Shown here one piece after another: positions 19,456 to 30,885 of a stretch of DNA of 64,000 nt. A program made the position numbers and the translations under genes. This DNA is from Mycobacterium deserti. Lineage in GTDB: Bacteria > Actinomycetota > Actinomycetes > Mycobacteriales > Mycobacteriaceae. Each line of letters starts with the position of its first letter. Position 1 is the stretch's first letter. Location of the stretch: positions 434,001 to 498,000 of the forward strand of contig NZ_JAODWD010000003.1 in NCBI RefSeq assembly GCF_025345615.1, given 5' to 3'. The notes beneath the pieces were generated by a model. That model was not told the origin of the DNA. It saw only the letters and a list, made by a program, of their open reading frames with translations, and ran no database searches.

Positions 19456-20430
19456 GTGCAGCGCTGGCGGGGGCAAGACGACATCCCGACGGACTGGGGC
19501 CGGTGTGTGGTCACCATCGGCGTGTTCGACGGCGTCCATCGCGGACACCAGGAGCTGATCAACCACGCGGTGAAGGCCGGCCGGTCCCGCGGCGCGCCGA
19601 CCGTGTTGATGACCTTCGACCCCCACCCGATGGAGGTCGTGTTCCCCGGCAGCCATCCGGCGCAGCTGAGCACGCTGACCCGCCGCGCCGAGCTGGTCGA
19701 GGAGATGGGCATCGATGTCTTCCTGGTCATGCCCTTCACCTCGGATTTCATGAAGCTCACGCCCGAGCGCTACATCCACGAGCTGCTGGTCGAACGGCTG
19801 CATGTCGTCGAGGTGGTGGTCGGCGAGAACTTCACGTTCGGCAAGAAGGCCGCAGGCAACGTCGGCATGCTGCGTAAGGCCGGCGAGCGGTTCGGATTCG
19901 CGGTCGAGGGCATGTCGCTGGTCGCCGAACACCACCGTGACGAGACCGTCACGTTCTCCTCGACCTACATCCGGTCCTGCGTGGATGCCGGTGATGTGGT
20001 CGCTGCGGCCGAGGCGCTGGGCAGGCCACACCGCGTCGAAGGAGTGGTGGTGCGCGGCGACGGCCGCGGCAAAGTGCTGGGCTATCCGACGGCGAACGTG
20101 GCGCCGCCGATGTACTCGGCCATTCCCGCCGACGGCGTCTACGCAGCGTGGTTCACCGTGCTCGGCCACGGTCCCGTGACAGGCACGGTCGTCCCGGGCG
20201 AGCGGTATCAGGCGGCGGTGTCAGTGGGCACCAATCCCACGTTCTCCGGGCGCACCCGCACGGTCGAGGCCTTCGTCCTGGACACCACCGCCGACCTGTA
20301 CGGCCAGCATGTCGCGGTCGACTTCGTCGCGCGGCTGCGCGGACAGGAGAAGTTCGCCAGGGTGGAAGACCTGGTGACCCAGATGGGCGCGGACACCGAG
20401 CACGCCCGGACCATCCTGACCGCCCACTAG
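19456..20430 (+). CDS. ribF: Bifunctional riboflavin kinase/FAD synthetase
   Basis: 324 residues, GTG start. It makes FMN from riboflavin and then FAD. The N-terminal nucleotidyltransferase domain has TIGVFDGVHRGHQELI (GxFDGxHxGH) and FSSTYIRSCVDAGDV (ISSTxIR-type). The C-terminal kinase domain has GRGKVLGYPTANV (PTAN) and VSVGTNPTFSGRTRTVEAFV. Upstream of rpsO as in other mycobacteria. Confidence 0.97.
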   Translation: MQRWRGQDDIPTDWGRCVVTIGVFDGVHRGHQELINHAVKAGRSRGAPTVLMTFDPHPMEVVFPGSHPAQLSTLTRRAELVEEMGIDVFLVMPFTSDFMKLTPERYIHELLVERLHVVEVVVGENFTFGKKAAGNVGMLRKAGERFGFAVEGMSLVAEHHRDETVTFSSTYIRSCVDAGDVVAAAEALGRPHRVEGVVVRGDGRGKVLGYPTANVAPPMYSAIPADGVYAAWFTVLGHGPVTGTVVPGERYQAAVSVGTNPTFSGRTRTVEAFVLDTTADLYGQHVAVDFVARLRGQEKFARVEDLVTQMGADTEHARTILTAH

Positions 20431-20439
20431 CAGCGATTT

Positions 20440-20456
20440 CGTGGTCGATGACCACG
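20440..20456. other. Perfect hairpin between ribF and rpsO
   Basis: CGTGGTC and GACCACG, seven paired bases around GAT, 10 bases after the ribF stop. There is no T-run, so it is at best an intrinsic terminator lacking a U-tract; it could also be an operator. Confidence 0.4.
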
Positions 20457-20562
20457 CTGTTAAACTTCACGCCGACATGATCGTGTGCTGCAGTTCGCGG
20501 CGGCCACGCTCGTTCGGCCTCACGGCCCCCAAGTTCGCGGACTGAAAAGATGGAGTTGATTC

Positions 20563-20832
20563 GTGGCGCTCACCGCCGAGCAGAAAAAAGACATCCTTGG
20601 CCAGTACGGCCTGCATGACACCGACACCGGCTCGCCGGAGGCCCAGGTCGCGTTGCTGACCAAGCGCATCTCCGACCTGACCGAGCACCTCAAGCAGCAC
20701 AAGCACGATCACCACTCGCGGCGCGGGCTGCTGCTGCTCGTCGGTCGCCGCCGTCGGCTGCTGAAGTACGTCGCGCAGGTCGACGTGCAGCGCTACCGCT
20801 CGCTGATCGACCGTCTCGGCCTGCGTCGCTGA
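20563..20832 (+). CDS. rpsO: 30S ribosomal protein S15
   Basis: 89 residues, GTG start. Binds the central domain of 16S rRNA early in 30S assembly. Conserved blocks are [35 protein letters not shown] and [12 protein letters not shown]. Located between ribF and pnp; rpsO-pnp linkage is widespread in bacteria. The M. tuberculosis lipoprotein gene lppU found after rpsO is absent here. Confidence 0.98.
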   Translation: MALTAEQKKDILGQYGLHDTDTGSPEAQVALLTKRISDLTEHLKQHKHDHHSRRGLLLLVGRRRRLLKYVAQVDVQRYRSLIDRLGLRR

Positions 20833-20869
20833 GCGGGCCGGCGTCGCGTCGGCAATTTCGGTCCTGTAC

Positions 20870-20940
20870 CTGCTGAGTTGTAGGATAGGAACGTTCGCCA
20901 GCCGTGCGAACAACAGGTGCGGTTCTCGCAGCTCCGCGAG
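20870..20940 (+). promoter_or_regulatory. Putative pnp promoter and structured 5' leader
   Basis: In the 304-base gap between rpsO and pnp, TAGGAT (20881-20886) resembles a -10 element. Directly after come two perfect hairpins: GTTCGC/GCGAAC (20893-20898 with 20906-20911, 7-base loop) and CTCGC/GCGAG (20925-20929 with 20936-20940). If transcription starts near 20890, these would form the 5' end of a pnp leader of about 245 bases. Autoregulation through leader hairpins is known for E. coli pnp; here it is only a suggestion. Confidence 0.4.
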
Positions 20941-21136
20941 CATCGTTCCCGCGTGTCATATCGACTGTGACGGATCACAGACGTGCCTGATCGCGCGGTC
21001 TTCGGTAGTGGCTGCCGGGTGCTGAACTCCCGACAGCTTCGATCGATGGCCGTAGCCGCATCCAGGCCGGTGGTTCGAACGCTGTGACGACGCGAAACAG
21101 CTGAACAATGAACCCAGAGAGGCCATACGGACGTCC

Positions 21137-23407
21137 ATGTCTGTAGTTGAAATCGAAGACGGTGTGTACGAAGCCACCGCAACCATCGACAACGGGAGCT
21201 TTGGCACCCGCACCATCCGTTTCGAGACCGGCCGGCTGGCCCAGCAGGCCGCCGGAGCCGTCGTCGCTTACCTCGACGACGAGACCATGCTGCTGTCCGC
21301 GACGACGGCCGGCAAGACGCCGAAGGACCACTTCGACTTCTTCCCGCTCACCATCGACGTCGAGGAGCGGATGTACGCCGCCGGGCGGATTCCCGGCTCG
21401 TTCTTCCGTCGTGAAGGTCGCCCGTCGACCGACGCGATCCTGACCTGCCGCCTGATCGACCGTCCGCTGCGGCCGACGTTCATCTCCGGCCTGCGCAACG
21501 AGGTCCAGGTCGTCGTGACGATTTTGAGCCTCGATCCCAAAGACCTCTACGACGTGTTGGCCATCAACGCCGCGTCGGCGTCCACGCAGATCTCCGGACT
21601 GCCGTTCAACGGTCCCGTCGGTGGCGTGCGCGTCGCGCTGATCGACGGCCAGTGGGTGGCGTTCCCGACCGTCGAGCAGCTCGAGCGGGCCGTGTTCGAC
21701 ATGGTCGTGGCGGGGCGTAAAGCAGAGACCGCGGGCACAAATGACGTCGCGATCATGATGGTCGAGGCCGAAGCCACCGACAACGTCATCGAGCTGGTCG
21801 GCGGCGGAGCGCAGGCGCCGACCGAAGCCATCGTGGCCGAGGGCCTCGAGGCCGCCAAGCCGTTCATCGCCGCGCTGGTCGACGCCCAGCAGGAACTGGC
21901 TAGCCGCGCCGCCAAGCCCACCGCCGACTATCCGGTGTTCCCCGACTACGCCGAGGACGTCTACTACGCCGTGGCGTCGGTGGCCACCGACGCGCTGTCG
22001 GAGGCGCTGAGCATCGCCGGCAAGCAGGAGCGCAACGACCGCACCGATGAAATCAAGGTCGAGGTGCTCCAACGGTTGGCCGACCAGTACGCGGGCCGCG
22101 AGAAGGAGGTCAGCGCTGCGTTTCGCTCGCTGACCAAGAAGCTTGTCCGGCAACGCATCCTGACCGACCACTTCCGCATCGACGGCCGTGGCATCACCGA
22201 TATCCGCGCCCTGAGCGCCGAAGTCGCCGTCATTCCGCGGGCGCACGGCAGCGCGATCTTCGAGCGTGGCGAAACGCAGATCATGGGCGTCACCACGCTG
22301 GACATGGTCAAGATGGCGCAGCAGATCGACTCGCTGGGCCCCGAGACCAGCAAGCGCTACATGCACCACTACAACTTCCCGCCGTATTCGACCGGTGAGA
22401 CCGGTCGCGTCGGGTCTCCCAAGCGCCGCGAGATCGGCCACGGCGCCCTGGCCGAGCGGGCTCTGATGCCCGTGCTGCCGTCCGTCGAGGAGTTCCCGTA
22501 CGCCATCCGCCAGGTCTCGGAGGCGCTGAGCTCCAACGGCTCGACGTCGATGGGCTCGGTGTGTGCGTCGACCCTGTCGCTGCTCAATGCCGGTGTGCCG
22601 CTCAAGGCTCCGGTCGCGGGTATCGCGATGGGGCTGGTCTCCGACGACGTGGAAGTAGAGGGTGGTGGCGTCGAAAGACGCTTCGTCACGCTGACCGACA
22701 TCCTCGGCGCCGAGGACGCCTTCGGTGACATGGACTTCAAGTGCGCAGGCACCAAGGACTTCGTCACCGCGCTGCAGCTGGACACCAAGCTCGACGGCAT
22801 CCCGTCGCAGGTGCTCGCAGGAGCGCTGGCCCAGGCCAAAGACGCCCGAATCACCATCCTCGAGGTGATGGCCGAGGCCATCGACGAGCCCGACGAGATG
22901 AGCCCGTACGCGCCGCGCATCACCACGATCAAGGTGCCGGTCGACAAGATCGGCGAGGTGATCGGGCCGAAGGGCAAGATGATCAACTCGATCACTGAGG
23001 AGACCGGCGCGTCGATCTCCATCGAGGACGACGGCACGGTCTTCGTCGGCGCCTCCAACGGCGAAGCGGCGCAGGCCGCGATCGACAAGATCAACGCGAT
23101 CGCCAATCCGCAGCTGCCCAAGATCGGTGAGCGGTTCCTCGGAACCGTCGTCAAGACAACCGATTTCGGCGCGTTCGTGTCGCTGCTGCCGGGACGCGAC
23201 GGCCTGGTGCACATCTCCAAGCTGGGCCGGGGCAAGCGCATCGCGAAGGTCGAAGACGTGGTCACGGTCGGCGACAAGCTGCGCGTCGAGATCGCCGACA
23301 TCGACAACCGCGGCAAGATCTCGCTGATCCTGGTCGCCGAGGACGGGGCGGAGGACGGTTCGACCAGCGAGCCAGCACCGGCAGATGCCGCAGCGGCCAG
23401 CAGCTAG
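21137..23407 (+). CDS. pnp: Polyribonucleotide nucleotidyltransferase (PNPase/GpsI)
   Basis: 756 residues. Degrades RNA 3' to 5' by phosphorolysis as a trimer and can add tails. It has two RNase PH domains ([20 protein letters not shown]; second core [20 protein letters not shown] with [20 protein letters not shown]), then a KH domain ([20 protein letters not shown], about 595-615) and an S1 domain ([20 protein letters not shown], about 670-690). Actinobacterial length. The 3' end overlaps pepR by 23 bases. Confidence 0.98.
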   Translation: MSVVEIEDGVYEATATIDNGSFGTRTIRFETGRLAQQAAGAVVAYLDDETMLLSATTAGKTPKDHFDFFPLTIDVEERMYAAGRIPGSFFRREGRPSTDAILTCRLIDRPLRPTFISGLRNEVQVVVTILSLDPKDLYDVLAINAASASTQISGLPFNGPVGGVRVALIDGQWVAFPTVEQLERAVFDMVVAGRKAETAGTNDVAIMMVEAEATDNVIELVGGGAQAPTEAIVAEGLEAAKPFIAALVDAQQELASRAAKPTADYPVFPDYAEDVYYAVASVATDALSEALSIAGKQERNDRTDEIKVEVLQRLADQYAGREKEVSAAFRSLTKKLVRQRILTDHFRIDGRGITDIRALSAEVAVIPRAHGSAIFERGETQIMGVTTLDMVKMAQQIDSLGPETSKRYMHHYNFPPYSTGETGRVGSPKRREIGHGALAERALMPVLPSVEEFPYAIRQVSEALSSNGSTSMGSVCASTLSLLNAGVPLKAPVAGIAMGLVSDDVEVEGGGVERRFVTLTDILGAEDAFGDMDFKCAGTKDFVTALQLDTKLDGIPSQVLAGALAQAKDARITILEVMAEAIDEPDEMSPYAPRITTIKVPVDKIGEVIGPKGKMINSITEETGASISIEDDGTVFVGASNGEAAQAAIDKINAIANPQLPKIGERFLGTVVKTTDFGAFVSLLPGRDGLVHISKLGRGKRIAKVEDVVTVGDKLRVEIADIDNRGKISLILVAEDGAEDGSTSEPAPADAAAASS

Positions 23408-24725
23408 GCCGCTGCGCCGCGGCATCGGCGGCGGTGAATCCTCGGTTGCTGTACGGCGCACGGTGCTGCCGGGCGGTCTGCGTGTCGTCACCGAGTACAT
23501 CCCGTCGGTGCATTCGGCGTCGGTCGGCGTGTGGGTCGACGTCGGCTCCCGGGACGAGGGGCCGAGCGTGGCCGGCGCGGCGCACTTCCTCGAGCACCTG
23601 CTGTTCAAGTCGACGCCGACGCGCACCGCGGTCGACATCGCCCAGGCCGTCGATGCCGTCGGCGGTGAACTCAACGCGTTCACGGCCAGGGAACACACCT
23701 GCTACTACGCCCATGTGCTCAGCACCGATTTGGAGTTGGCCGTCGACCTGGTGGCCGACGTGGTGTTGCGCGGGCGGTGCGCCGCACACGATGTCGAGAT
23801 CGAACGCGACGTGGTGCTCGAAGAGATCGCCATGCGCGACGACGATCCCGAGGACACACTCGGTGACATATTCCTGGCAGCGATGTTCGGTGCCCACCCG
23901 GTCGGCCGTCCGGTGATCGGCAGCGTCCAGTCCATCTCGGAAATGACGCGCGCGCAACTGCATTCGTTCCATGTTCGGCGCTACACGCCCGAGCGCATGG
24001 TCGTGGCGGTCGCCGGAAATGTCGACCACGACCAGGTGGTCAGCTTGGTGCGCGAGCATTTCGGACCGCATCTTGTTCGCGGTCGCAAGCCGTTGCCGCC
24101 CCGGAAGGGCACCGGTCGGGTCGGCGGCAAGCCGACGCTGCAGTTGGTGCACCGCGACGCCGAACAGACGCACCTGTTCATGGGCGTCCGAACACCCGGC
24201 CGTCACTGGGAGCACCGGTGGGCGTTGTCGGTGCTCAACACGGCACTGGGCGGCGGCTTGAGTTCGCGTCTCTTCCAAGAGATCAGGGAGACACGCGGCC
24301 TGGCGTACTCGGTGTACTCGACTGTGGACACGTTCTCAGACAGCGGCTCGCTGTCGTTCTATGCCGCGTGTCAGCCGGAACGGTTCGACGAGGTCGTTCG
24401 GGTGACCAGCGATGTGCTGGCCGACGTCGCGCGCGACGGCATCACCGAGGCAGAGTGCCGGATCGCCAAGGGCTCGATGCGCGGCGGGTTGGTGCTCGGT
24501 CTCGAAGACTCGGGTTCACGGATGAACCGCATCGGCCGCAGCGAACTGAACTACGGCGAGCATCGCACCATCGAGCAGACGCTGTCGAAGATCGATGCGG
24601 TCACCCTCGACGAGGTGAACGCCGTCGCGCGCAGACTGCTCACCAAGCCCTACGGTGCCGCGGTGCTCGGCCCGCAGCGATCGAAGAAGTCGCTGCCACA
24701 GCCACTTCGGGCCATACCGAGCTGA
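23385..24725 (+). CDS. pepR: M16 family zinc metalloprotease PepR
   Basis: 446 residues, ATG inside the pnp end. Inverzincin motif HFLEHLLFK (HxxEH, about residues 68-72) with the distal glutamate in [15 protein letters not shown]. The C-terminal M16 domain contains [21 protein letters not shown]. Mitochondrial-processing-peptidase-like; the bacterial substrate is unknown. Order pnp-pepR is conserved in mycobacteria. Its last 52 bases have a diverged copy at 25323-25374. Confidence 0.95.
   Translation: MPQRPAARPLRRGIGGGESSVAVRRTVLPGGLRVVTEYIPSVHSASVGVWVDVGSRDEGPSVAGAAHFLEHLLFKSTPTRTAVDIAQAVDAVGGELNAFTAREHTCYYAHVLSTDLELAVDLVADVVLRGRCAAHDVEIERDVVLEEIAMRDDDPEDTLGDIFLAAMFGAHPVGRPVIGSVQSISEMTRAQLHSFHVRRYTPERMVVAVAGNVDHDQVVSLVREHFGPHLVRGRKPLPPRKGTGRVGGKPTLQLVHRDAEQTHLFMGVRTPGRHWEHRWALSVLNTALGGGLSSRLFQEIRETRGLAYSVYSTVDTFSDSGSLSFYAACQPERFDEVVRVTSDVLADVARDGITEAECRIAKGSMRGGLVLGLEDSGSRMNRIGRSELNYGEHRTIEQTLSKIDAVTLDEVNAVARRLLTKPYGAAVLGPQRSKKSLPQPLRAIPS
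24674..24725 (+). repeat. Direct repeat, copy 1 (3' end of pepR)
   Basis: Fifty-two bases including the pepR stop. They match 25323-25374 at roughly 80 percent by eye, with an uninterrupted shared core CAGCCACTTCGGGCC. Two differences are synonymous in the pepR frame, so copy 2 derives from a pepR end. Confidence 0.8.
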
Positions 24726-24749
24726 CGAAAGCCGACGGTGCCGTCGAAG

Positions 24750-25307
24750 CTATCGCAGCGGCAGTGAGTCGTTGCGCTGCAGCACAAAGAAGTATGGGGC
24801 TTTGATCCCGCGCAGATCCATCGCGCCGAGCACGGTGTCACCGTCCAGTCGACGGAACACATCGTTGATCGGCAGCTGGTCGTAGATCATCGTGGCGCTG
24901 TCCACGCCGCGGTAACGCGTGGTGCGTAGCCGGGCTTTGGCGCTGCGCGCGCGCAAGGCAGGCTCCAGGCCGGCGATGATTTTCGAGAAGTCCTGCCGCT
25001 TCAGCAGGGGGAGCTTGGTGGCGAGTCCGAGACCACCGGAGGCCAAAGCGGGGTTGAGCGCCCACAGTGCGGAGCCGTCGCCGGTGCGGAACAGCAGCGG
25101 GTGAACCGTCTCGCTGTCCAGGAAGGCCTTACCCCACCATCCGCTGGCGGCGAGCATCCCGTCCAGGGGATGTCCGGTGGGCATCTCGGCGCCATGCCAG
25201 ATGCCGATCATGGCGTCCGGTTCGACGGCCGGCAGTGAGTCGTACAGCGCCAGGACGTCGGCAGCGGCAGTGGGGGCGTCAGGGAGGATTTCGGCGAGAT
25301 CGAGCAT
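24750..25307 (-). CDS. GXWXG/DUF4334 domain protein
   Basis: 185 residues. The N-terminal GXWXG motif is seen as [20 protein letters not shown], and the DUF4334 part as [17 protein letters not shown] and [20 protein letters not shown]. The family is common in actinobacteria, beta-rich, and without a known reaction. It lies on the opposite strand to both neighbours and exactly between the two copies of the 52-base pepR-end repeat, suggesting arrival by an insertion or duplication event. Confidence 0.88.
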   Translation of the reverse strand: MLDLAEILPDAPTAAADVLALYDSLPAVEPDAMIGIWHGAEMPTGHPLDGMLAASGWWGKAFLDSETVHPLLFRTGDGSALWALNPALASGGLGLATKLPLLKRQDFSKIIAGLEPALRARSAKARLRTTRYRGVDSATMIYDQLPINDVFRRLDGDTVLGAMDLRGIKAPYFFVLQRNDSLPLR

Positions 25308-25322
25308 GGGGCCACTCTACGC

Positions 25323-25374
25323 GCAACGATCGAAAAAGTAGCTGCCGCAGCCACTTCGGGCCGTTTCGGACTGA
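25323..25374 (+). repeat. Direct repeat, copy 2 (orphan pepR 3' end)
   Basis: Diverged copy of the pepR C-terminal codons. In the pepR frame it would read RSKK, a stop, then [10 protein letters not shown] and a second stop. It ends 16 bases before the beta-lactamase start, so it now forms part of the bla promoter/leader region. Confidence 0.78.
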
Positions 25375-25390
25375 TCGGTATCCTGTGGCA

Positions 25391-26284
25391 ATGCATCGAC
25401 TGACCAGACGTGGAGTCCTGATCGGCAGTATGGCGCTTGCGGCAATGGTCGCAGGCTCCCCGAGCGTTGCAGTGGCCACGCCGCCACCCGTGCTCACCGT
25501 CGAGGTCCGGCTCGCGGGATTGGAGCAGGAGCACAACGCGCTGATCGGGGTGTACGCCGTCAATCTCGACTCAGGCAGGACCGTGGCGCACCGGGCGCAG
25601 GACTCGTTCTCGATGTTGTCTACGTTCAAGACGTACGCGGCGGCGCGGGTGCTGCAGATGGCCGAACGCGGTGAGCTCTCGCTCGAAGACAGAATGTTCG
25701 TCGATCCGGCGGCCATCCTCATCAACTCACCCGTCACGCAGGATCGGGCCGGACGGGAGATGACGCTCGCCGAACTGTGCCAGGCCGTGCTGCAGCGCAG
25801 CGACAATCTGGCAGGAAACATGTTGCTACAGCGGATCGGTGGGCCGCAGGCGATCACCGAGTTCGCCCGGAGCATCGGTGACGACCGGTCGCGTCTGGAC
25901 CGCTGGGAGACCGAGCTGAACTCGGCGGTGCCGGGCGATCCGCGCGACACCTCGGCACCCGAGGCGATCGCCACCGGCTACCGTGCGCTACTGATCGGCG
26001 ATGCGCTGGCGCCGCCGCAGCGCAGACTGCTCGACGACTGGATGCGCGCCAATCAGACGTCGAGCATGCGGGCCGGCTTTCCGCCCGGGTGGACCAGCGC
26101 CGACAAGACCGGTACCGGTGATTACGGAAGCACCAACGACGTCGGCATCGCCTACGGCCCGGCGGGGGAGCGACTGCTGATCGCGGTGATGACGCGGTCG
26201 GCCACCAACGACCCGAAGGCCCAAAATCTGCGCCCGGTGATCGGTCAGGTGGCTGAGCTGGTCATTTCGACGCTCACGTCGTGA
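25391..26284 (+). CDS. bla: Class A beta-lactamase
   Basis: 297 residues from ATG 25391. An RR-containing signal ([16 protein letters not shown]) resembles a Tat signal, as used by mycobacterial BlaC/BlaS. Catalytic motifs are all present: [10 protein letters not shown] (S-x-x-K, near residue 77), RSDNLAGN (SDN loop), RWETELN (omega-loop E-x-x-L-N) and [10 protein letters not shown] (K-T-G). Gene place between pepR and ald equals that of the chromosomal blaS of M. smegmatis. Exported to the periplasm, it opens beta-lactam rings. Confidence 0.95.
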   Translation: MHRLTRRGVLIGSMALAAMVAGSPSVAVATPPPVLTVEVRLAGLEQEHNALIGVYAVNLDSGRTVAHRAQDSFSMLSTFKTYAAARVLQMAERGELSLEDRMFVDPAAILINSPVTQDRAGREMTLAELCQAVLQRSDNLAGNMLLQRIGGPQAITEFARSIGDDRSRLDRWETELNSAVPGDPRDTSAPEAIATGYRALLIGDALAPPQRRLLDDWMRANQTSSMRAGFPPGWTSADKTGTGDYGSTNDVGIAYGPAGERLLIAVMTRSATNDPKAQNLRPVIGQVAELVISTLTS

Positions 26285-26296
26285 CGAGAACGTTCG

Positions 26297-26338
26297 ACCA
26301 GGCCGCCCGGCCACCCCTCGCGGCCGGGGGCTCCTGGT
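26297..26338. terminator. Long GC hairpin between convergent bla and ald
   Basis: ACCAGG (26297-26302) pairs with CCTGGT (26333-26338), and CCCGGCC (26306-26312) with GGCCGGG (26322-26328), with a small internal loop and a 9-base apex. No T-run follows. It begins 12 bases after the bla stop in a 192-base gap between convergent genes, where a terminator would be expected. Confidence 0.5.
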
Positions 26339-26476
26339 TGCGCGGCTGTCCCCCCACGCCCTAGAGCGCCAGCCGCTGGAACTAAAGGTATGGCACGCGG
26401 CGGGCGCGAGGAATCGGGTGAAACCCTACGTTTTGAGCCCCCACGCCAGGGGTGACGGCGAATGGGTCGACGAGTC

Positions 26477-27592
26477 TTAGACCAGCAGGTCTGCCGGGTC
26501 GGTGAAGGGCAGGTCGAGGTCCGTGGCGACCTGCTCGGACAGCAGCGCTCCGTCATGCGTCGACAAGCCCCTGGCCAGCGCGGGATCGGCCTTGCAGGCG
26601 GCTTTCCAGCCCTTGTCGGCCAGCCGCAGGACGTATGGCATGGTCGCGTTGGTCAATGCGAACGTCGAGGTGCGCGGAACTGCGCCCGGCATGTTCGCCA
26701 CGCAGTAGAACACCGTGTCGTGGACCGCGAATGTGGGGTCGTCGTGGGTGGTGGGCCGCGAATCCTCGAAGCAACCGCCCTGGTCGATCGCGATGTCGAC
26801 GAGTACTGCGCCGGACTTCATCCCGGCGACGGTGGAATTGGTGACCAGCTTCGGCGCCCTGGCGCCGGGGACCAGCACGGCGCCGATGACCAGGTCGGCC
26901 CGCTTGACTGCGTCCTCGAGTTCGAGGATGGACGAGTAGCGGGTCTCGATACGGCCGCCGAACTCGGCGTCGACCTCGCGCAGCTTGTTGATGTTGACGT
27001 CGAAAACCGTGACATGGGCGCCCATTCCGGCCGCCACCCGCGCGGCGTTGTAGCCGGAGACGCCACCACCGATGACGACGACCTCAGCCGGCGCGACACC
27101 GGGCACACCGCCCATCAGGACGCCGCGGCCGCCGTGGCTGCGCATCAGGTGGTAGGCGCCGACCTGCGCGGAGAGTCGTCCCGCGACCTCGCTCATCGGA
27201 GCGAGCAGCGGCAGGGCGCCGTCGGCGGTCTGCACGGTCTCGTAGGCGATGGAGGTGGTGCCCGACGCCATCAGTGCGTCGGTGCAGGGCTTCGACGCGG
27301 CCAGGTGCAGATACGTGAACAGGGTCTGGCCCGCGCGCATCCGCTCGTACTCGGCTTCGATGGGCTCCTTGACCTTCAGCAGAAGGTCGGCTTCGGCCCA
27401 GACCTGGTCGGCGCTGGTGATCAGTTGAGCGCCGGCGCGCTTGAAATCAGCGTCGGAGATGGCGGAACCCTCGCCCGCTCCAGACTCGATGATCACCTCA
27501 TGGCCCCGGTGAACCAGTTCGGCCACACCCGCCGGAGTGATGGCGACGCGGTATTCGTTGTTCTTGATCTCGGTCGGGATGCCGACACGCAT
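26477..27592 (-). CDS. ald: Alanine dehydrogenase
   Basis: 371 residues. Reversibly converts L-alanine to pyruvate and ammonia with NAD. N-terminal [21 protein letters not shown] with substrate Arg and the catalytic Lys in LLLKVKEPI. The NAD-binding fold has [22 protein letters not shown] (residues about 170-190) followed by [10 protein letters not shown], and catalytic Asp near [19 protein letters not shown] preceded by GAGGAG. Divergent from its likely regulator aldR, exactly as in M. tuberculosis. Confidence 0.97.
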   Translation of the reverse strand: MRVGIPTEIKNNEYRVAITPAGVAELVHRGHEVIIESGAGEGSAISDADFKRAGAQLITSADQVWAEADLLLKVKEPIEAEYERMRAGQTLFTYLHLAASKPCTDALMASGTTSIAYETVQTADGALPLLAPMSEVAGRLSAQVGAYHLMRSHGGRGVLMGGVPGVAPAEVVVIGGGVSGYNAARVAAGMGAHVTVFDVNINKLREVDAEFGGRIETRYSSILELEDAVKRADLVIGAVLVPGARAPKLVTNSTVAGMKSGAVLVDIAIDQGGCFEDSRPTTHDDPTFAVHDTVFYCVANMPGAVPRTSTFALTNATMPYVLRLADKGWKAACKADPALARGLSTHDGALLSEQVATDLDLPFTDPADLLV

Positions 27593-27629
27593 GATCGCTC
27601 CTCGAAGTCGTAGCGGTTGGATCTAGTCT

Positions 27630-27671
27630 GAAGATTCTGCGCCCATATGGCAATGGATCTGATAATTCTTC
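27630..27671. promoter_or_regulatory. ald-aldR intergenic region with an imperfect inverted repeat
   Basis: GAAGATT (27630-27636) and AATTCTTC (27664-27671) form imperfect, AT-rich inverted arms in an otherwise GC-rich gap between the divergent genes. Lrp-type AldR proteins bind the ald promoter region in mycobacteria; this is the likely place. The exact sites are not resolved by eye. Confidence 0.4.
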
Positions 27672-27685
27672 GATACGCTGCGGCT

Positions 27686-28201
27686 ATGAATGAACGATTG
27701 ACCGATTCCGACGCCTTGTCGGTGCTGCCGTCGAAGAATGTTCGGCCGACTGAGCTCGACGAGGTCGATCGGCGCATTCTCACGGCGCTGCACGCCGACG
27801 CCCGGATGCCCAACAGCGCGCTCGCCGAACTGGTCGGCATCGCGCCCTCGACGTGTCACGGCCGGGTGCGACGACTCCAGGAGTTGGGCGTGATCCGGGG
27901 CTTCTACGCCGATATCGATCCGACGGCCATCGGGCTGACCTTGCAGGCCATGATCTCGGTGACGTTGCAGGCCCACGCGCGGGGCAAGATCCGCAGCTTC
28001 ATTCAGCACATCCGCAACCGCCCGCAGGTGATGGACGTGTACTTCCTCGCCGGTGCCGACGACTTCATCCTGCATGTCGCCGCGCGCGACACCGACGACC
28101 TGCGGTCGTTCGTGGTCGAGAACCTCAACGCCGACGCCGACGTGGCCGGTACCCAGACGTCGTTGATCTTCGAACATCTGCGCGGCGCCTCCCCGCTGTG
28201 A
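27686..28201 (+). CDS. aldR: Lrp/AsnC family regulator of ald
   Basis: 171 residues from ATG 27686; an in-frame ATG at 27647 would add 13 hydrophobic residues lying in the putative operator and is less likely. The winged helix reads LDEVDRRILTALHADARMP and LAELVGIAPSTCHGRVRRLQ, and the C-terminal RAM domain includes VMDVYFLAGADDFILHVAAR. In mycobacteria AldR controls the divergent ald gene in response to amino acids. Confidence 0.92.
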   Translation: MNERLTDSDALSVLPSKNVRPTELDEVDRRILTALHADARMPNSALAELVGIAPSTCHGRVRRLQELGVIRGFYADIDPTAIGLTLQAMISVTLQAHARGKIRSFIQHIRNRPQVMDVYFLAGADDFILHVAARDTDDLRSFVVENLNADADVAGTQTSLIFEHLRGASPL

Positions 28202-28315
28202 GGCAACCCGACTGACGCTGTCCGCCGAACGGGCTGCGCCCGCCGAGCCGGCTCGAGCCGGCGGGGTGGATGACCCAGACCTATCGTGCGGGTCGAGTTC
28301 GACCGGGAAGCGAGC

Positions 28316-30367
<2,052 letters not shown>

Positions 30368-30371
<4 letters not shown>

Positions 30372-30829
30372 GCAAGACGCTGCTGATCGTGCACCACACC
30401 CCATCTCCGCACTGCCAGGAGATGTTCGAGGCCGTGCTGGCCGGCGCATCGGATCCCGAGATCGAGGGCGTCGAGGTGATGCGGCGACCCGCACTCTCGC
30501 TGTCTGCGGCCGACGTGCTGGCCGCCGACGGATATGTGCTCGGCTCGCCAGCCAATCTCGGTTACATGAGCGGCGCCCTCAAGCATGCGTTCGACGTCTG
30601 TTACTACCCGTGTCTGGACGCGACGCGGGGTCGACCGTTCGGCCTGTACTTGCACGGCAATGAGGGCACCGAGGGTGCCGAGCGCGGCGTCGACACCATC
30701 ACCACGGGATTGGGATGGGTGAAAGCCGCTGACTACGTGGTGGTGTCGGGCAAACCGGACAAGGCCGGGGTGGAGGCGTGCTGGAATCTCGGTGCCACGG
30801 TGGCGGCACAGCTCATGAGCGATCTCTAA
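30368..30829 (+). CDS. Flavodoxin-like NAD(P)H-dependent reductase family protein
   Basis: 153 residues. Flavodoxin fold: KTLLIVHHTPSPHCQEMFEA at the N-terminus (phosphate loop), YVLGSPANLGYMSGALKHAF (about residues 58-77) and FGLYLHGNEGTEGAERGV. It probably binds FMN. Substrate unknown. Third gene of the dapB operon (Rv2771c position). Confidence 0.85.
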
Positions 30830-30885
30830 TCGACTGCTTCGCCGGAGACCACGTAACCGCCGGGTCATTGAGTTACGTTCTCGCC

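Noticed and set aside
20975..23698. 907-codon open frame on the minus strand opposite pnp
   Set aside because: Exactly mirrors pnp; composition is Arg/His/Asp-rich as expected from the complement of high-GC codons, and pnp is unmistakable.
24726..24749. GACGG-TG-CCGTC palindrome between pepR and the DUF4334 gene as a terminator
   Set aside because: Loop of two bases cannot form a stable hairpin and no T-run follows.
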